64,000 nt of DNA, taken from NCBI GenBank assembly GCA_922989275.2, contig OV277871.1, positions 2,294,001 through 2,358,000 on the forward strand, read 5' to 3'. The notes below the pieces were generated by a model that was not told the DNA's origin, ran no database searches, and worked only from the letters and a program-made list of their open reading frames with translations. The translations under genes were made by a program, and so were the position numbers. This document shows positions 9,506 to 18,414 of the stretch, piece after piece. This DNA comes from Gari tellinella. Lineage: Eukaryota > Mollusca > Bivalvia > Cardiida > Psammobiidae. Numbering within the stretch: the stretch's first letter is position 1; each line of letters opens with the position of its first letter.

Positions 9506-10099
9506 TCACCTTATTACGACGATCTTTGACGTCTCGCCGATAATCCGACTTTTACCCTGGGGTCTGTCCCGCCGATTACGGACGGCCTTTCTCTTTTTTA
9601 ATAAACCTCGACCTTGTAGCGTGCGTTTAGCCACAGTGGCATCCGGGATGCGTTTGACGCGAAGTTTAGGCGTAACGAATATATCGATCTCTGGACGGTC
9701 GGCCGTTCGCTTCCGTCGAGTTTTATCCGCCTTTGGACGTTTAGCGGACGTCTTCCGAACCATTTCAAATATATCGAACTCCGGACGTTTAGCGGATGTC
9801 TTCCGTCGAGTTTTATCCGCCTTCGGACGTTTAGCGGACATCTTCCGAACCATTTCAAATATATCGATCCCTGGACGATTAGAGAATGTCTTCCGCTTGG
9901 TTACCTTTATACGTTTGGTCGGTGTTTTTGTTTCAAATATATCCGCGTAGCCTGCCATGTTGACTCCGCGCTCGCCAAACTGCGAATGAGCGGGTGGTGG
10001 TCGAAAGCTCCTTGACATAGGATATTGGTCTAGGGCGCGGTAACCAAAGGTTGTTGGGTTACTCCTCCGCAGATCTCCTTTCGTTTCGTATAGCGTCAC
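9506..10099 (-). CDS. basic repeat protein, candidate virion core/DNA-condensing protein
   Basis: A 197-residue, strongly basic protein rich in Lys, Arg, Thr and Pro. It has two near-identical 30-residue repeats (RPGIDIFEMVRK... and RPEFDIFEMVRK..., each with SAKRPKADKTRRK), preceded by NMAGYADIFETKTPTKR and followed by a third partial unit RPEIDIF. The C-terminus is RGLLKKRKAVRNRRDRPQ. There is no enzyme motif, signal peptide or membrane segment. The composition recalls protamine-like or adenovirus core-protein-like DNA-binding proteins. The place between the small basic protein and the ATPase, in an apparent structural-gene block, fits a core role (inference). The first ATG overlaps the upstream gene by 41 bp; an internal ATG at about 10018 would remove the overlap. 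The two exact DNA repeats (90 bp each, about 9700-9880) look recently duplicated. Confidence 0.6.
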   Translation of the reverse strand: MTLYETKGDLRRSNPTTFGYRALDQYPMSRSFRPPPAHSQFGERGVNMAGYADIFETKTPTKRIKVTKRKTFSNRPGIDIFEMVRKMSAKRPKADKTRRKTSAKRPEFDIFEMVRKTSAKRPKADKTRRKRTADRPEIDIFVTPKLRVKRIPDATVAKRTLQGRGLLKKRKAVRNRRDRPQGKSRIIGETSKIVVIR

Positions 10100-10403
10100 G
10101 GAGATATTGAAGTCTTAGTAGTCTAGGGATAAGGGTGTGCCATATCAACAATAATCGTTTCTTGCGAGTCAAGGACACCCGCTCGCTCGTCAAAGTCCTG
10201 AGTAAACCTCTGTGACGTCTGAAATAGGTAAAGTCTACCTCCAAAACGGGTATTTGACCGTCCACGATTTGTTTAGCTATTATCTGCAGACATCGCATCT
10301 GTCCGGGGGTTATGGCTCGGATCATCATGCGTCTATAATGAGCCGTCTCCCTTCCCAGTGCGAGTAGATAATGTATTCTAAGAAAGATACTAGACCGTTC
10401 CAT
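10059..10403 (-). CDS. small basic Polinton/adintovirus-associated protein
   Basis: A 114-residue basic protein, the first gene of the minus-strand block. Key segments are HYRRMMIRAITPGQMRCLQ, IAKQIVDGQIPVLEVD, FRRHRGLLRTLTSERVSLTR and RKKRLLL, then a hydrophobic LIPRLLRLQYL end. The pattern of an RA-x-TP helix, a G-x-IP turn, an RRHR-x-x-LR-x-L helix and a VSL-x-RKK motif matches my memory of a small protein family encoded beside the ATPase and capsid genes in adintovirus and Polinton-like elements of animals, sometimes likened to an adenovirus core peptide precursor. No enzyme motif is present. The start at 10403 is the first ATG after a region without a minus-strand reading frame. It overlaps the next gene by 41 bp. 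The assignment rests on remembered pattern, not a search. Confidence 0.6.
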   Translation of the reverse strand: MERSSIFLRIHYLLALGRETAHYRRMMIRAITPGQMRCLQIIAKQIVDGQIPVLEVDFTYFRRHRGLLRTLTSERVSLTRKKRLLLIWHTLIPRLLRLQYLRDAIRNERRSAEE

Positions 10404-10560
10404 CTTCCGTCAGTTGGAACACTATCGTATCGACATGGTTGCTTACGCTCTTATAGGACGAGGTACTGTCATGCCAATAGGAATGGCGTGTTTGGAAACG
10501 ATGATTACAGTTGTAAACAACTTGGAAAGACCAGGAAGTGGAAGCGGTGGAAGAGGTGTG
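10372..10560 (+). CDS. candidate divergent ORF start, running into the purine-rich repeat
   Basis: On the plus strand, opposite and just upstream of the first minus-strand gene, an open frame has a protein-like composition, with EHYRIDMVAYALIGRGTVMP and IGMACLETMITVVNNLE as segments; an ATG lies at about 10435. From about 10540 the same frame continues into GGA-rich repeat coding only Gly/Glu/Arg/Met. It may be the 5' remnant of a divergent gene whose body was replaced by the minisatellite, or it may be chance. No family recognised. Confidence 0.25.
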
Positions 10561-11350
10561 AGAAGGTGTGAGGAGGAGGTGGGAGGAGATATGTGTATGG
10601 GAGGAGGAGGAGGAGAAGCAGGGAGGAATGTGTATGGGAGGAGGATGGAGGAGGAGGAGGAGGGAGGAATGTGTATGGGAGGAGGAGGGAGGAGGAGGAG
10701 GGAGCAATGTTTATGGGAGGAGGAGGGAGGAATGTTTATGGGAGGAGGAGGAGGACTGAAGAATGTGTATGGGAGGAGGAGGGAGGAATGTTTATGGGAG
10801 GAGGAGGAGGAGGATTGAGGAATGTGTATGGGAGGAGGAGGGAGGAGGAGGGGGGAATGTGTATTGGAGGAGGAGGGAGGAATGTGTATGGGAGGAGGAG
10901 GAGGAGGAGGGAGGAATGTGTATGGGAGGAGGAGGAGGAGGAGAGAGGAATGTGTATGGGAGGAGGAGGAGGGAGGAATGTGTATGGGAGGAGGAGGAGG
11001 AGGGAGGAAAGTCTATGGGAGGAGGAGGAGGAGGAGGAGGGAGGAATGTCTATGGGAGGAGAAGGAAGAAGGAATATCTATGGGAGGAGGAGGAGGAGGA
11101 GGGAGGAATGTCTATGGGAGGAGGAGGAGGAGGAGGAGGGAGGAATGTCTATGGGAGGAGGAGGAGGAGGATTGAGGAATGTGTATGGGAGGAGGAGGAG
11201 GAGGAGGGAGGAATATCTATGGGAGGAGGAGGGAGGAGGGAGGAATGTTTATGGGAGGAGGAGGAGGAGAAGAAGGGAGGAATGTGTATTGGAGGAGGAG
11301 GAGGAGGGAGGAATGTGTATGGGAGGAGGAGGAGGAGGAGGAGGGAGGAA
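10545..11350 (+). repeat. GGAGGAATGTGTATGGGA polypurine minisatellite
   Basis: About 800 bp of variable units built from GGAGGAATGTNTATGGGA followed by 1-8 GGA triplets. It is almost purely purine on the plus strand, with many runs of GGG separated by short spacers, so G-quadruplex and triplex formation is plausible. The array ends exactly where the right TIR begins (11352). All three plus frames are open through most of it because the unit lacks stop codons; these are not taken as genes. Confidence 0.9.
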
Positions 11351-11351
11351 T

Positions 11352-12650
11352 GCGTATAGTGTAACAGACACCGATTGAGACGAAAGTCGTGTGCGTCCAG
11401 GCCTAGCACTAACCCTTATACGAAAACTAGTAGCATTGTTTAACTCATGTCACGTCCGCTTTAAAAGTACCGTGTCTGTCAAATTCGTTTTAAGAAACCA
11501 AATGATGAGTAATAAACAGTGTGTATCCGGATTATTAGAGGCGTAACGATATGGTTCCACACTGTCCATATCGGTCGAGTCCCGAATGGCGAGATAAGGG
11601 TTCAGTCGCTAGGATATCGTCTGCCTGGTTATTGACCTTGATAAACGTTCTATTGAAGTAGGGATTGGGGCTTAACAGACTGACCCTTAATATAGGAGTG
11701 AAAAATTGTACCTTGATTTAACTCTTTTCGGGCCATAACTGCTTTGAAAGTGCGATTTTAAATTATGTTTTAAGTAAAGATACCGAAAAGATGAGTGTCA
11801 ATGGGTTGGATCCAAATCAGACGCGGTGCCTCATCTGACGTTGTTTTCAGGGTTTAAGCAAAAGGGATCGGCTTTCAAAAGGGCTGTAATTGTAACCCTG
11901 GGCTATTGACGCATTAGAAGAAAATGTCAACAAACACTGTAGATAAACACTTAAGCCTGTTAGCGACACGCGACTTGATTTCGGCTGGACAGTTAACGAA
12001 ACCGAAATTATAATATGGAATTAAACGAAATTGGAATGTAAGGGGCTAATCTGGATCCAAACTGTTTGGAACTTGAATCCAGACCAGACGCTTATAACGT
12101 TCTTGCGATCCACTCGCGAAGTGCTAAGGCCTCTATGGAATGCGGGATAGTCGGCGTATCGATCTATTGATCAAGTGGAATGACTCATTGTGACGTCTCA
12201 CGTCATCTGGGATGGTCGGCTCTATTGTTCTAGGGTGGAGCCCCTCTAGTTCAATGACCTTGACCTCTCTTGAGGTCATCCCATCGTGACGTCATCTACG
12301 GAATGTGGGATGGTCGGCACTATTGTTCTAGGGTGGAGCCCCTCTAGGTCAATGACCTTGACCTCTCTTGAGGTCATCCCATTGTGACGTCATCTACGGA
12401 ATGTGGGATGGTCGGCTCTATTGTTCTAGGGTGGAGCCCCTCTAGGTCAATGACCTTGACCTCTCTTGAGGTCATCCCATCGTGACGTAATCTACGGAAT
12501 GTGGGATGGTCGGCACTATTGTTCTAGGGTGGAGCCCCTCTAGGTCAATGACCTTGACCTCCCGTGACGTCATCCCATTGTGACGTCATCGGTCACGTGA
12601 CAACACCAGTAGCACCAGACACTCTGCCCAAGTCATTGTTATATACTACT
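11352..12650 (-). repeat. right terminal inverted repeat of Polinton-like element
   Basis: Reverse complement of 2013-3119, with two extra 98-bp units, and ends GTTATATACTACT. The inner part includes a decayed core hairpin (11800-11850: ATGGGTTGGATCCAAATCAGACG) and GGATCCAAACTGTTTGGAAC near 12052, matching the relics in the left TIR. The relics were therefore present before the TIRs were last homogenised. Confidence 0.88.
12210..12600 (-). repeat. four tandem 98-bp units with CRE-like and nuclear-receptor-like sites
   Basis: GTTCTAGGGTGGAGCCCCTC recurs at 12227, 12325, 12423 and 12521, an exact 98-bp period. Each unit has GGTCAATGACCTTGACC and GTGACGTCATC (one has GTGACGTAATC). The left TIR holds two such units. 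Confidence 0.85.
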
Positions 12651-12656
12651 ATTGCA
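12651..12656. repeat. 6-bp target site duplication, right
   Basis: ATTGCA directly follows the ...ATACTACT terminus and matches 2007-2012 exactly. Confidence 0.85.
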
Positions 12657-13619
12657 ATTATTGGGTTGCAACATACCAGCCGTTTATTATGAAACTTGGT
12701 AATCATTGTCAACTTTTACAGTCAATCTTGTATTAAGCGATCACTCAAGTGAATACCCATATTTTGTCTGGTATTGAGCTGTCTGTTTAATGCAGGATAA
12801 AATTAATTCGGAATGCTTCAGTAGGAGTTTTCTTCACTATTTCTACCCTGAGTTAATTAGTCTAGTGTCATAATGAAGAGGTATGCAGACTGATTTGCAA
12901 GGAGGTTGCTGTATAGATTGACTGTATTTTTCACATTTCTTGCTGGAGAATATTGTTTATCTTGCAGAAAATAATTTGTACAACAGACAATAGCTATTAA
13001 ATTGACATTTTTGTGAATTCCACAACTATTTGCAAATGACAGTGCATGTTTTATAAAAAAAAACTTCAATTTTCCTTGATTTTACTTTCCCACAAATGTT
13101 GACCCCTCTCAAACACAATTTCATTTTTCTCAAGTTACATGAGGTCAACCCTCCTAATTTTTTTTATTTTGTTCTAGAGACATGGTAGATAATTTTAAGT
13201 GTAGTCAGTATGAATGCCCCTGCCTAATTTTTGTAAAAATCTCAATTTTGCTAAAACGTAAAAAATGATTTTTGAGAAAAAATTGACTCATAAATTATTT
13301 TTTCCCAAATATAAGAGATTTTTTTAATGTATTATGCAAAATATTTTATTGTTCTGCTTGTATTTGTATACAACAATGTCTTAGGTATAAATGCATGAAT
13401 AAATTTTGATCTTTTTATTAATATTTGTAATTTTTTATCCTCGGAAAGAAAAAAGAGGGGTAGTCATTTCTGGACGTTTTTTGAAAAGTAGGGTAACAAG
13501 ACAAAAATATCCATAATTTCAGTTATATGAGGTGAATATTTTATACTCTGGAAAATGATGTAGAATTGGATACTGAATGAGATGGTGTATAGTTTTTGCG
13601 GATTCGTTTCGATAAGCAT
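12657..13619. other. AT-rich sequence without a recognisable gene
   Basis: No frame with coding character. Homopolymeric A and T runs are frequent (13140-13450). Nothing matches the repeat families defined here. Confidence 0.5.
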
Positions 13620-13724
13620 TACCCATCGAAAACCTTAAGTCAAATTCCTAAAAATTGTTTATAGAAATAGAAGCAGACGACAATTGTTTATATTTGATGA
13701 CGTCATGGCAGTGAAAGGGTTAAA
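13620..13724. mobile_element. PAL-B right-end fragment
   Basis: AGCAGACGACAATTGTTTATAT, then GATGACGTCATGGCAGTG and AAAGGGTTAA match the right third of complete PAL-B copies. Hairpin and left end are absent. Confidence 0.6.
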
Positions 13725-13973
13725 GCTGATGATGAAATTCTAGTCGATAATAGTATTTTGCCTCCAGAATACCACACATTTCTTGATCTAATATTTCAAA
13801 TACGTTTCATAGACAAAATCCATTAGGTAAGGTTATATAACCTTTTATTGCTTTAGAAGAGAAATAAAACACGTGTGTTCTACTGAACGAAGCAGTACAT
13901 GTACATGACCCTTGTAGAAGAAATGTGTGTCATTACAAAAGAGTGAGCGAGTGGGTGAGCTTGTTTTAGGTAT

Positions 13974-14384
13974 TAACTCCTTCATTGCCTTTCGCCGAGT
14001 GCTATAGTTCAGGGCTCCAGATAAGAGGGAGTAAACTGAACAAATCCAACATTTTCTCACTTATTTCAGAACCAAATCCTATGGTGATACTACTCATTAG
14101 AATATAGAATAGTCTCTTTGAGACGATTCTAATGAGTAGTGACACCATAGGGTTTAATGCAGAAACAAAGATTTTAGTTTGTGAAATACTCCCCTTATCT
14201 GGAGCCCTGTATAGTTATTTGCAAACAGTTTGGATCCTGACCAGACGCCGCGTAACGCGGCGTCTGATCAGGATTCAAACTATTTTACACTCATAGTAAT
14301 ACTTCTTAAATCAAACAAGATCTACCTAGAGCTAAACTTTTTGAGAAATAAAGGCAGACGACATCTGTTAAAAGTGAAGTCGGG
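13974..14384. mobile_element. PAL-B MITE carrying a nested PAL-D
   Basis: The left end TAACTCCTTCATTGCCTTTCG is cut at about 14009 by a PAL-D element and resumes at 14210 as TATAGTTATTTGCAAACAG. The core hairpin at 14221-14288 is nearly perfect (GCCGCGTAACGCGGC). The right part includes AGGCAGACGACATCTG and a decayed AGTGAAGTCGGGTTAA end. Confidence 0.75.
14010..14209. mobile_element. PAL-D MITE with target duplication TATAGTT
   Basis: Ends CAGGGCTCCAGATAAG and CTTATCTGGAGCCCTG. The inner hairpin is ATTAGAATATAG...GACGATTCTAATGAGTAG. The heptamer TATAGTT occurs on both sides (14003-14009, 14210-14216), and together with the 8-bp duplication at the 31702 copy this suggests a hAT-type origin. 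Confidence 0.8.
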
Positions 14385-14559
14385 TTAAGCAGCAGTAGCC
14401 CTCTGTACTGTTACTTTATATTGTACAATCAAAAATCCTGGGCCTTCCGGAACAAGAAAAAACGTCCGGATCAGACAGGTTTCCGTTTTAGAGAGGTATA
14501 GAAGCCATTCAAAAAGTTGTGTTTTCAGCGGGTTTAGATATTTGCCATTTTAATGTAGG

Positions 14560-14960
14560 ACAACGGTAATGTATAATGCTGTTTTAGAGATCAGAGTCAT
14601 TTTCGCTACCATCAAGATCCACCAGACAGGCACTGGGTCAATGGTACAACTCCGGAACTCTAATTTAGACCCACAGCATCTACAGGAAGAACACAATCAA
14701 GTCTATATGTGTCTTTGTTTAGGAATAGGTGAGACGGTAGACTAAGTGATTTATTAGGGGTTTAGAAACTTCCGGTTTGTACATATCTAACGAATTAGCA
14801 GAGAGGAGGGGTCTAGATATACCGATATTCAGATTATAGCACTGAGTTGTTCGCAACATATTGTATGTACACAAATGCCTAAATGTCGTATGACTAGTTT
14901 TATGGCAATGCAACATATGAAATGGAGGAAATAAAATATTGAATTGAATTGAATTGATTT
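14560..14960 (+). mobile_element. possible LINE/SINE 3' end with GAATT tail
   Basis: The segment ends GAGGAAATAAAATATTGAATTGAATTGAATTGA, a polyadenylation-like AATAAA followed by a short GAATT microsatellite, as at many non-LTR 3' ends. No protein fragment recognised upstream. Confidence 0.3.
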
Positions 14961-15185
14961 AGGGTTCCTGTTTTCAGAGACGTTCGGTTTACAGATTTCA
15001 GATACTTCCAGTTTAAAAGATTATGGGTTTAAGTGACGTGCTGTTTACAGAGTTTCGGTTTTCAGAAACTTCCTGTTTACATGGTTCTGGTTTTCACAAA
15101 CTTCCGGTTTACAGGGTTTCAGTTTTAAGAGATGTTCGGTTTACAGAGACTTCCTGTTACCGGCGTCCAGTTTTCGGAGGTCACA
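14961..15185 (+). repeat. diverged minisatellite of CTTCCGGTTTACAGAG units
   Basis: About a dozen imperfect 15-20-bp units built on CTTCCGGTTTTCAGA and TTCGGTTTACAGA. The open frame through it only reflects the repeat. Confidence 0.6.
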
Positions 15186-15397
15186 CTGTACTGCTACATG
15201 TAAACACGACCACACCTGCTCAGCTGGAGTAAAATGTTTACGTTCACATGTCCGTGTTTCATCAGTCAAAAATTAAAAAGAAAATCTGAAAGAATTAAAA
15301 GCTGACGGCAATTTTAGCATATAATATAATGACAGTGGATTATTATATTTGACTGGTGAATCTGGCATTGAAAGGGTCAAATTTCAGAGAACTCAAT

Positions 15398-15664
15398 TAA
15401 CGCTTTCACTGCTACATGTATGACGTCATCTGCAGTAAAACAATTGTCGTCTGATTTTAATTCTCAAATTTAAACTGGCTGAAGTAATTGATTGATTGAT
15501 TGATTGAGTTGGGTTTTACGGCACCGCGACACATGGTTTGGTCATATGGCGCCGAACTAAAGTAATATCATAACAAGTTTCAAACAGTTTAGGCGGCGTC
15601 TGATCAAGATCCAAATTGTTTGAAAAATACATATAGTAATCTGGGTAACGTAGCAAAGGGGTTA
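15398..15664. mobile_element. PAL-B MITE with SINE-tail insertion
   Basis: Starts TTAACGCTTTCACTGCTAC and ends GCAAAGGGGTTAAT. The inner right side holds half of the core hairpin (GGCGGCGTCTGATCAAGATCC, 15590-15625). The segment 15489-15563 is a SINE-tail piece. Confidence 0.65.
15489..15563 (-). mobile_element. SINE 3'-tail fragment
   Basis: On the minus strand: GGCGCCATATGACC, then GTGTCGCGGTGCCGTAAAAC and CCAACTCAATCAATCAATC. The same module recurs at about 21130-21210, 37697-37757 and 40478-40545. It resembles the tail of tRNA-type SINEs I know from bivalves. Confidence 0.55.
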
Positions 15665-16260
15665 ATGGTATATTGAGACCACCCATATTACTAATGTTGA
15701 AACATTTTCAAGTATAAAGTTGTAGTAGTAGTATTTATTCATTCCTCCATACATGGAGATCTTTAACATATATACATATAACAAAGTGAACCGGTTAAAC
15801 ATACATGTGAGATAAACCATGATGTACAACAGTGTAAATGTAGGTAATCACAATTTGACACAAGTATCTATATAAGTAATGTATATAAATGTTATCAATG
15901 TTCAAACGGTAACATGTACAAATCTTTACATGTATATCATGTTAGGATATACAATTACGGTTATAGGCACCTACAATCCATGCCTATATTATTTACAGTT
16001 GCACTGTGTGACTCAACGGCCACCAATAACAGTGAACCAGACAAGGGAGACTTAACCAAACGTTCAAATATTTCTTGTTGTGACTACCATTCAGAATCCT
16101 CTTGACGAGATTATTCTAAAGAGTAGATTTGACATAAAGACTTTATTATTCACCTTCTCTGGAGCCCTTTTATGAGGATCGAAACAACATGAACCCGTGT
16201 ATACACTCCGCCGAAACGAAAATGGAAAAGTAATACAGGTCCGGTGATTAATGCGTTGAA
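15665..16260. other. no gene; possible LINE 3' end on the minus strand and PAL-D fragment
   Basis: At 15719-15760 the minus strand reads AGGAATGAATAAATACTACTACTAC, typical of a non-LTR 3' terminus with a CTA tail. At about 16088-16172 a truncated PAL-D piece (AGAATCCTCTTGACGAGATT...CTCTGGAGCCC) is seen. Confidence 0.35.
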
Positions 16261-17051
16261 TGGAGATCCTTATAAAAGCTGAACCAGCAATTTTGATCCC
16301 GACCAGACGTCACTTAATGTTGCGTCTGTACAGAATCGAAAAACCTGATACTCTGGTGTTCGTGTCTTCGGACACACTTCCACAATCTTAATCAAAATGT
16401 CACCAATTAGAGGCATCACTGTAAAGTTACCCATTTGCTTTTCAAGCGAAAAGTTTCGAAAATATGAAAACAATGAGTAATAGTTCTACACACCTGCATG
16501 TCACAATATCAATAGCTACAGTCAAACCTGCATCAGGCAGACAGTTTACGATAAAACCACTCATTGTAGGATAAAGGCAAGGCAGAAAGCACCCGAGGGT
16601 GCAATATGTCCACCAACGTCCCACAGTAAGCTGTCCCGAGTGACGACTTTTAAAGCATTGTCATTCAAGGCACGCTCAACCCAGATTCGACTGTAGAATA
16701 GCTTTTCACACTACATTATTTAGTCGTTAAGGTCTACAGTAATAATTACAATAGAATCTCATAACGGCCATAGCAAACGGAGACACTAAGAACTTGCGAA
16801 ATTAACGCAAGCACAAGTACGACAGTTAACATTTCCTCACACAGTAAGTACAGTAAACGCCCCATAAGCCGGAAGTTAAAACACGACGCGTGAATACGTC
16901 GCAAAATAAGTTAAACGTTCAAAACTAGGCAGAACGTCGATGCGGAAGCGCCCCCGCTCGCGCAAGACGTAATAAACAAACGTACTGAATCAAATTCCGG
17001 CTTATCGGGTAACTGCACAACTAACTTACGTCATTACACTCGTAAAGGCGT
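16261..17051. other. no recognisable gene
   Basis: Two short minus-strand frames (16270-16473, 16442-16624) have Cys-rich but unconvincing translations. The GC-richer stretch 16860-17000 carries several CG dinucleotides but no clear exon. It may be the 3' untranslated part of the LINE at 17052. Confidence 0.35.
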
Positions 17052-17990
17052 TCAGTCTCGGAGCATAGACTTATAGATGATTGTCTGCAATCTATTGCTG
17101 TATGTTCCGTTACATAGTTGCGTTACTACTGTATACAGAATATAAATACACTGTTCACGGGCAGAGAAGCGCATCATACAGGTAAACTCTTTTGCACCTT
17201 TTAATCTAATCAAGGCGTCCCACAGAGCTTTCGCCGGATTAGCATTCTTCTCACAGAAGCAAAATAGATGCTCTGTGATATTTGTACACATCCGGTTGCA
17301 TTTCCTGCATGTCCATGTTTTCTGACCAGATATTAATAAAGCTATACCGAGAACCACCTGCTTACATATGCTAACTGTATGTGGCGAATCCCTTGCCAGT
17401 TCCCATATAGCTGAAACACCTTTGACTCTAACTATATCACAGTGGGCCAAGATGCCCAATGACTGCAGCAATTCACACACTGCTAGCTCTTTCCACGGAC
17501 GATCTACATGGTTGTAAATAGTCTGTTTCCATGAATACTTAGACGGAAAATGCCCATGCTCTATATATTGTTCTAAGACAAGTTCAATGTTATATTTGCG
17601 TAACAAACGGTAAATGTCTGGTATGAACCCGCGTGACTGACTATCCAGGTTAATATAGCGGATCAAACGCTCAATAAATACTCTCTTTGAAAGATAGGTA
17701 CATGGTAAGCGGCATAACTGCCCAAAGAACAGCAGTTTTCTCTTGTCAATCATTAGTTCTATCGGTGGCACATCCAACATAACAAGAGCGAGGATAGTGT
17801 GGCAAAATTTACTCAGGCCTTGCATGTTCTTTATACACAGACGATGGGCCCTTTCAAGAAGATGCATGTCACATTTTGAGTACGAATCCCAAGTTTCACA
17901 GCCAAACAACGCTTTCGGCTGGATCGCACATTCCCTTCAAAACCATTGAAGCGATGCATTAATGAGCGTCGGAGAAATTCCGTAAGACAC
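17052..17990 (-). pseudogene. non-LTR retrotransposon (LINE) ORF2 C-terminal fragment
   Basis: The frame 17909-17052 reads as the end of a LINE reverse transcriptase polyprotein. It opens with ALFGCETWDSYSK, followed by LERAHRLCIKNMQGL, the connector PPIELMIDKRKLLFFGQL, and a Cys/His cluster TCRKCNRMC...EHLFCFC near residue 200. Upstream, a related frame continues to about 17990 with at least one stop, so the 5' part is broken. No palm-domain FADD motif is retained. It is 5'-truncated, as LINE insertions usually are. Confidence 0.7.
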
Positions 17991-18064
17991 CTCTTGTCCT
18001 GTACTGCATAAATGGCAATTTCATAGAGAATTCTATGAGTTTTTGTTACTCACGTTATTTTATC

Positions 18065-18304
18065 TACAGTGGAGAAAACGTTATTCTTTCCCAATAAACG
18101 CGTTTACGCTAAAACTATTATTTGCAGTGCAAACAGTTTGGAGCCAGATCAGACGCCGGGTAACCCGGCGTCTGATCAGGCCCCAAACTGTTTGCCACCA
18201 AGATAAACATGAATTATCAGAATTGTCCAAAAGTTGTACTTTTCTACGTTTTAGTGTTTTGCGTTTGCGTTTAAACGGGAAAGAATAACAGATTCTCCAC
18301 TGTA
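18065..18304 (+). mobile_element. PAL-A MITE, copy 2
   Basis: TACAGTGGAGAA...TTCTCCACTGTA ends. Left CCCAATAAACGCGTTTACGC, core hairpin 18129-18195 with GCCGGGTAACCCGGC, and right GCGTTTAAACGGGAAAGAAT. The outer arm has the A/A mismatch typical of the family (GGAGCCAGATC against GATCAGGC(C)CC). Confidence 0.9.
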
Positions 18305-18414
18305 CATGTACGCCGCTATTTTCCCGGAACCAATGCGTTGGAGTTGACGTCACCCGAGCGTTAATGCGCAACCCATTCGTTTTGCCTACCCATTGTATAG
18401 GGTGCATGAAGCTT

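Larger units (their letters stand above)
2013..12650. mobile_element. Polinton/Maverick-like (adintovirus-like) provirus, reduced
   Basis: A 10,638-bp unit starts AGTAGTATATAAC and ends with its complement GTTATATACTACT. It has terminal inverted repeats of 1107 bp (left) and 1299 bp (right) and a perfect 6-bp duplication ATTGCA on both sides. Long TIRs, AG termini and a 6-bp TSD are, from general knowledge, hallmarks of Polintons. Five colinear minus-strand genes fill the centre: small basic protein, repeat-bearing basic protein, packaging-type ATPase, CARD-RING protein and death-domain protein. I see no PolB, retroviral-type integrase, cysteine protease, or major or minor capsid gene in either strand. 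About 3.3 kb on the left and 0.95 kb on the right of the gene block are repeats. The ATPase and the small basic protein tie it to the Polinton/adintovirus lineage; the missing genes make self-sufficiency unlikely. Confidence 0.82.

Noticed and set aside
9414..9950. 178-codon plus frame opposite the basic repeat protein
   Set aside because: The repeated Arg/Leu/Phe-rich translation is the antisense of the 90-bp repeats; the minus-strand reading fits its neighbours better.
10593..11378. Several plus-strand open frames of 117-261 codons rich in Gly, Glu, Arg and Met
   Set aside because: They are translations of the GGA minisatellite in all three frames; the repeat lacks stop codons, and no non-repeat coding sequence follows.
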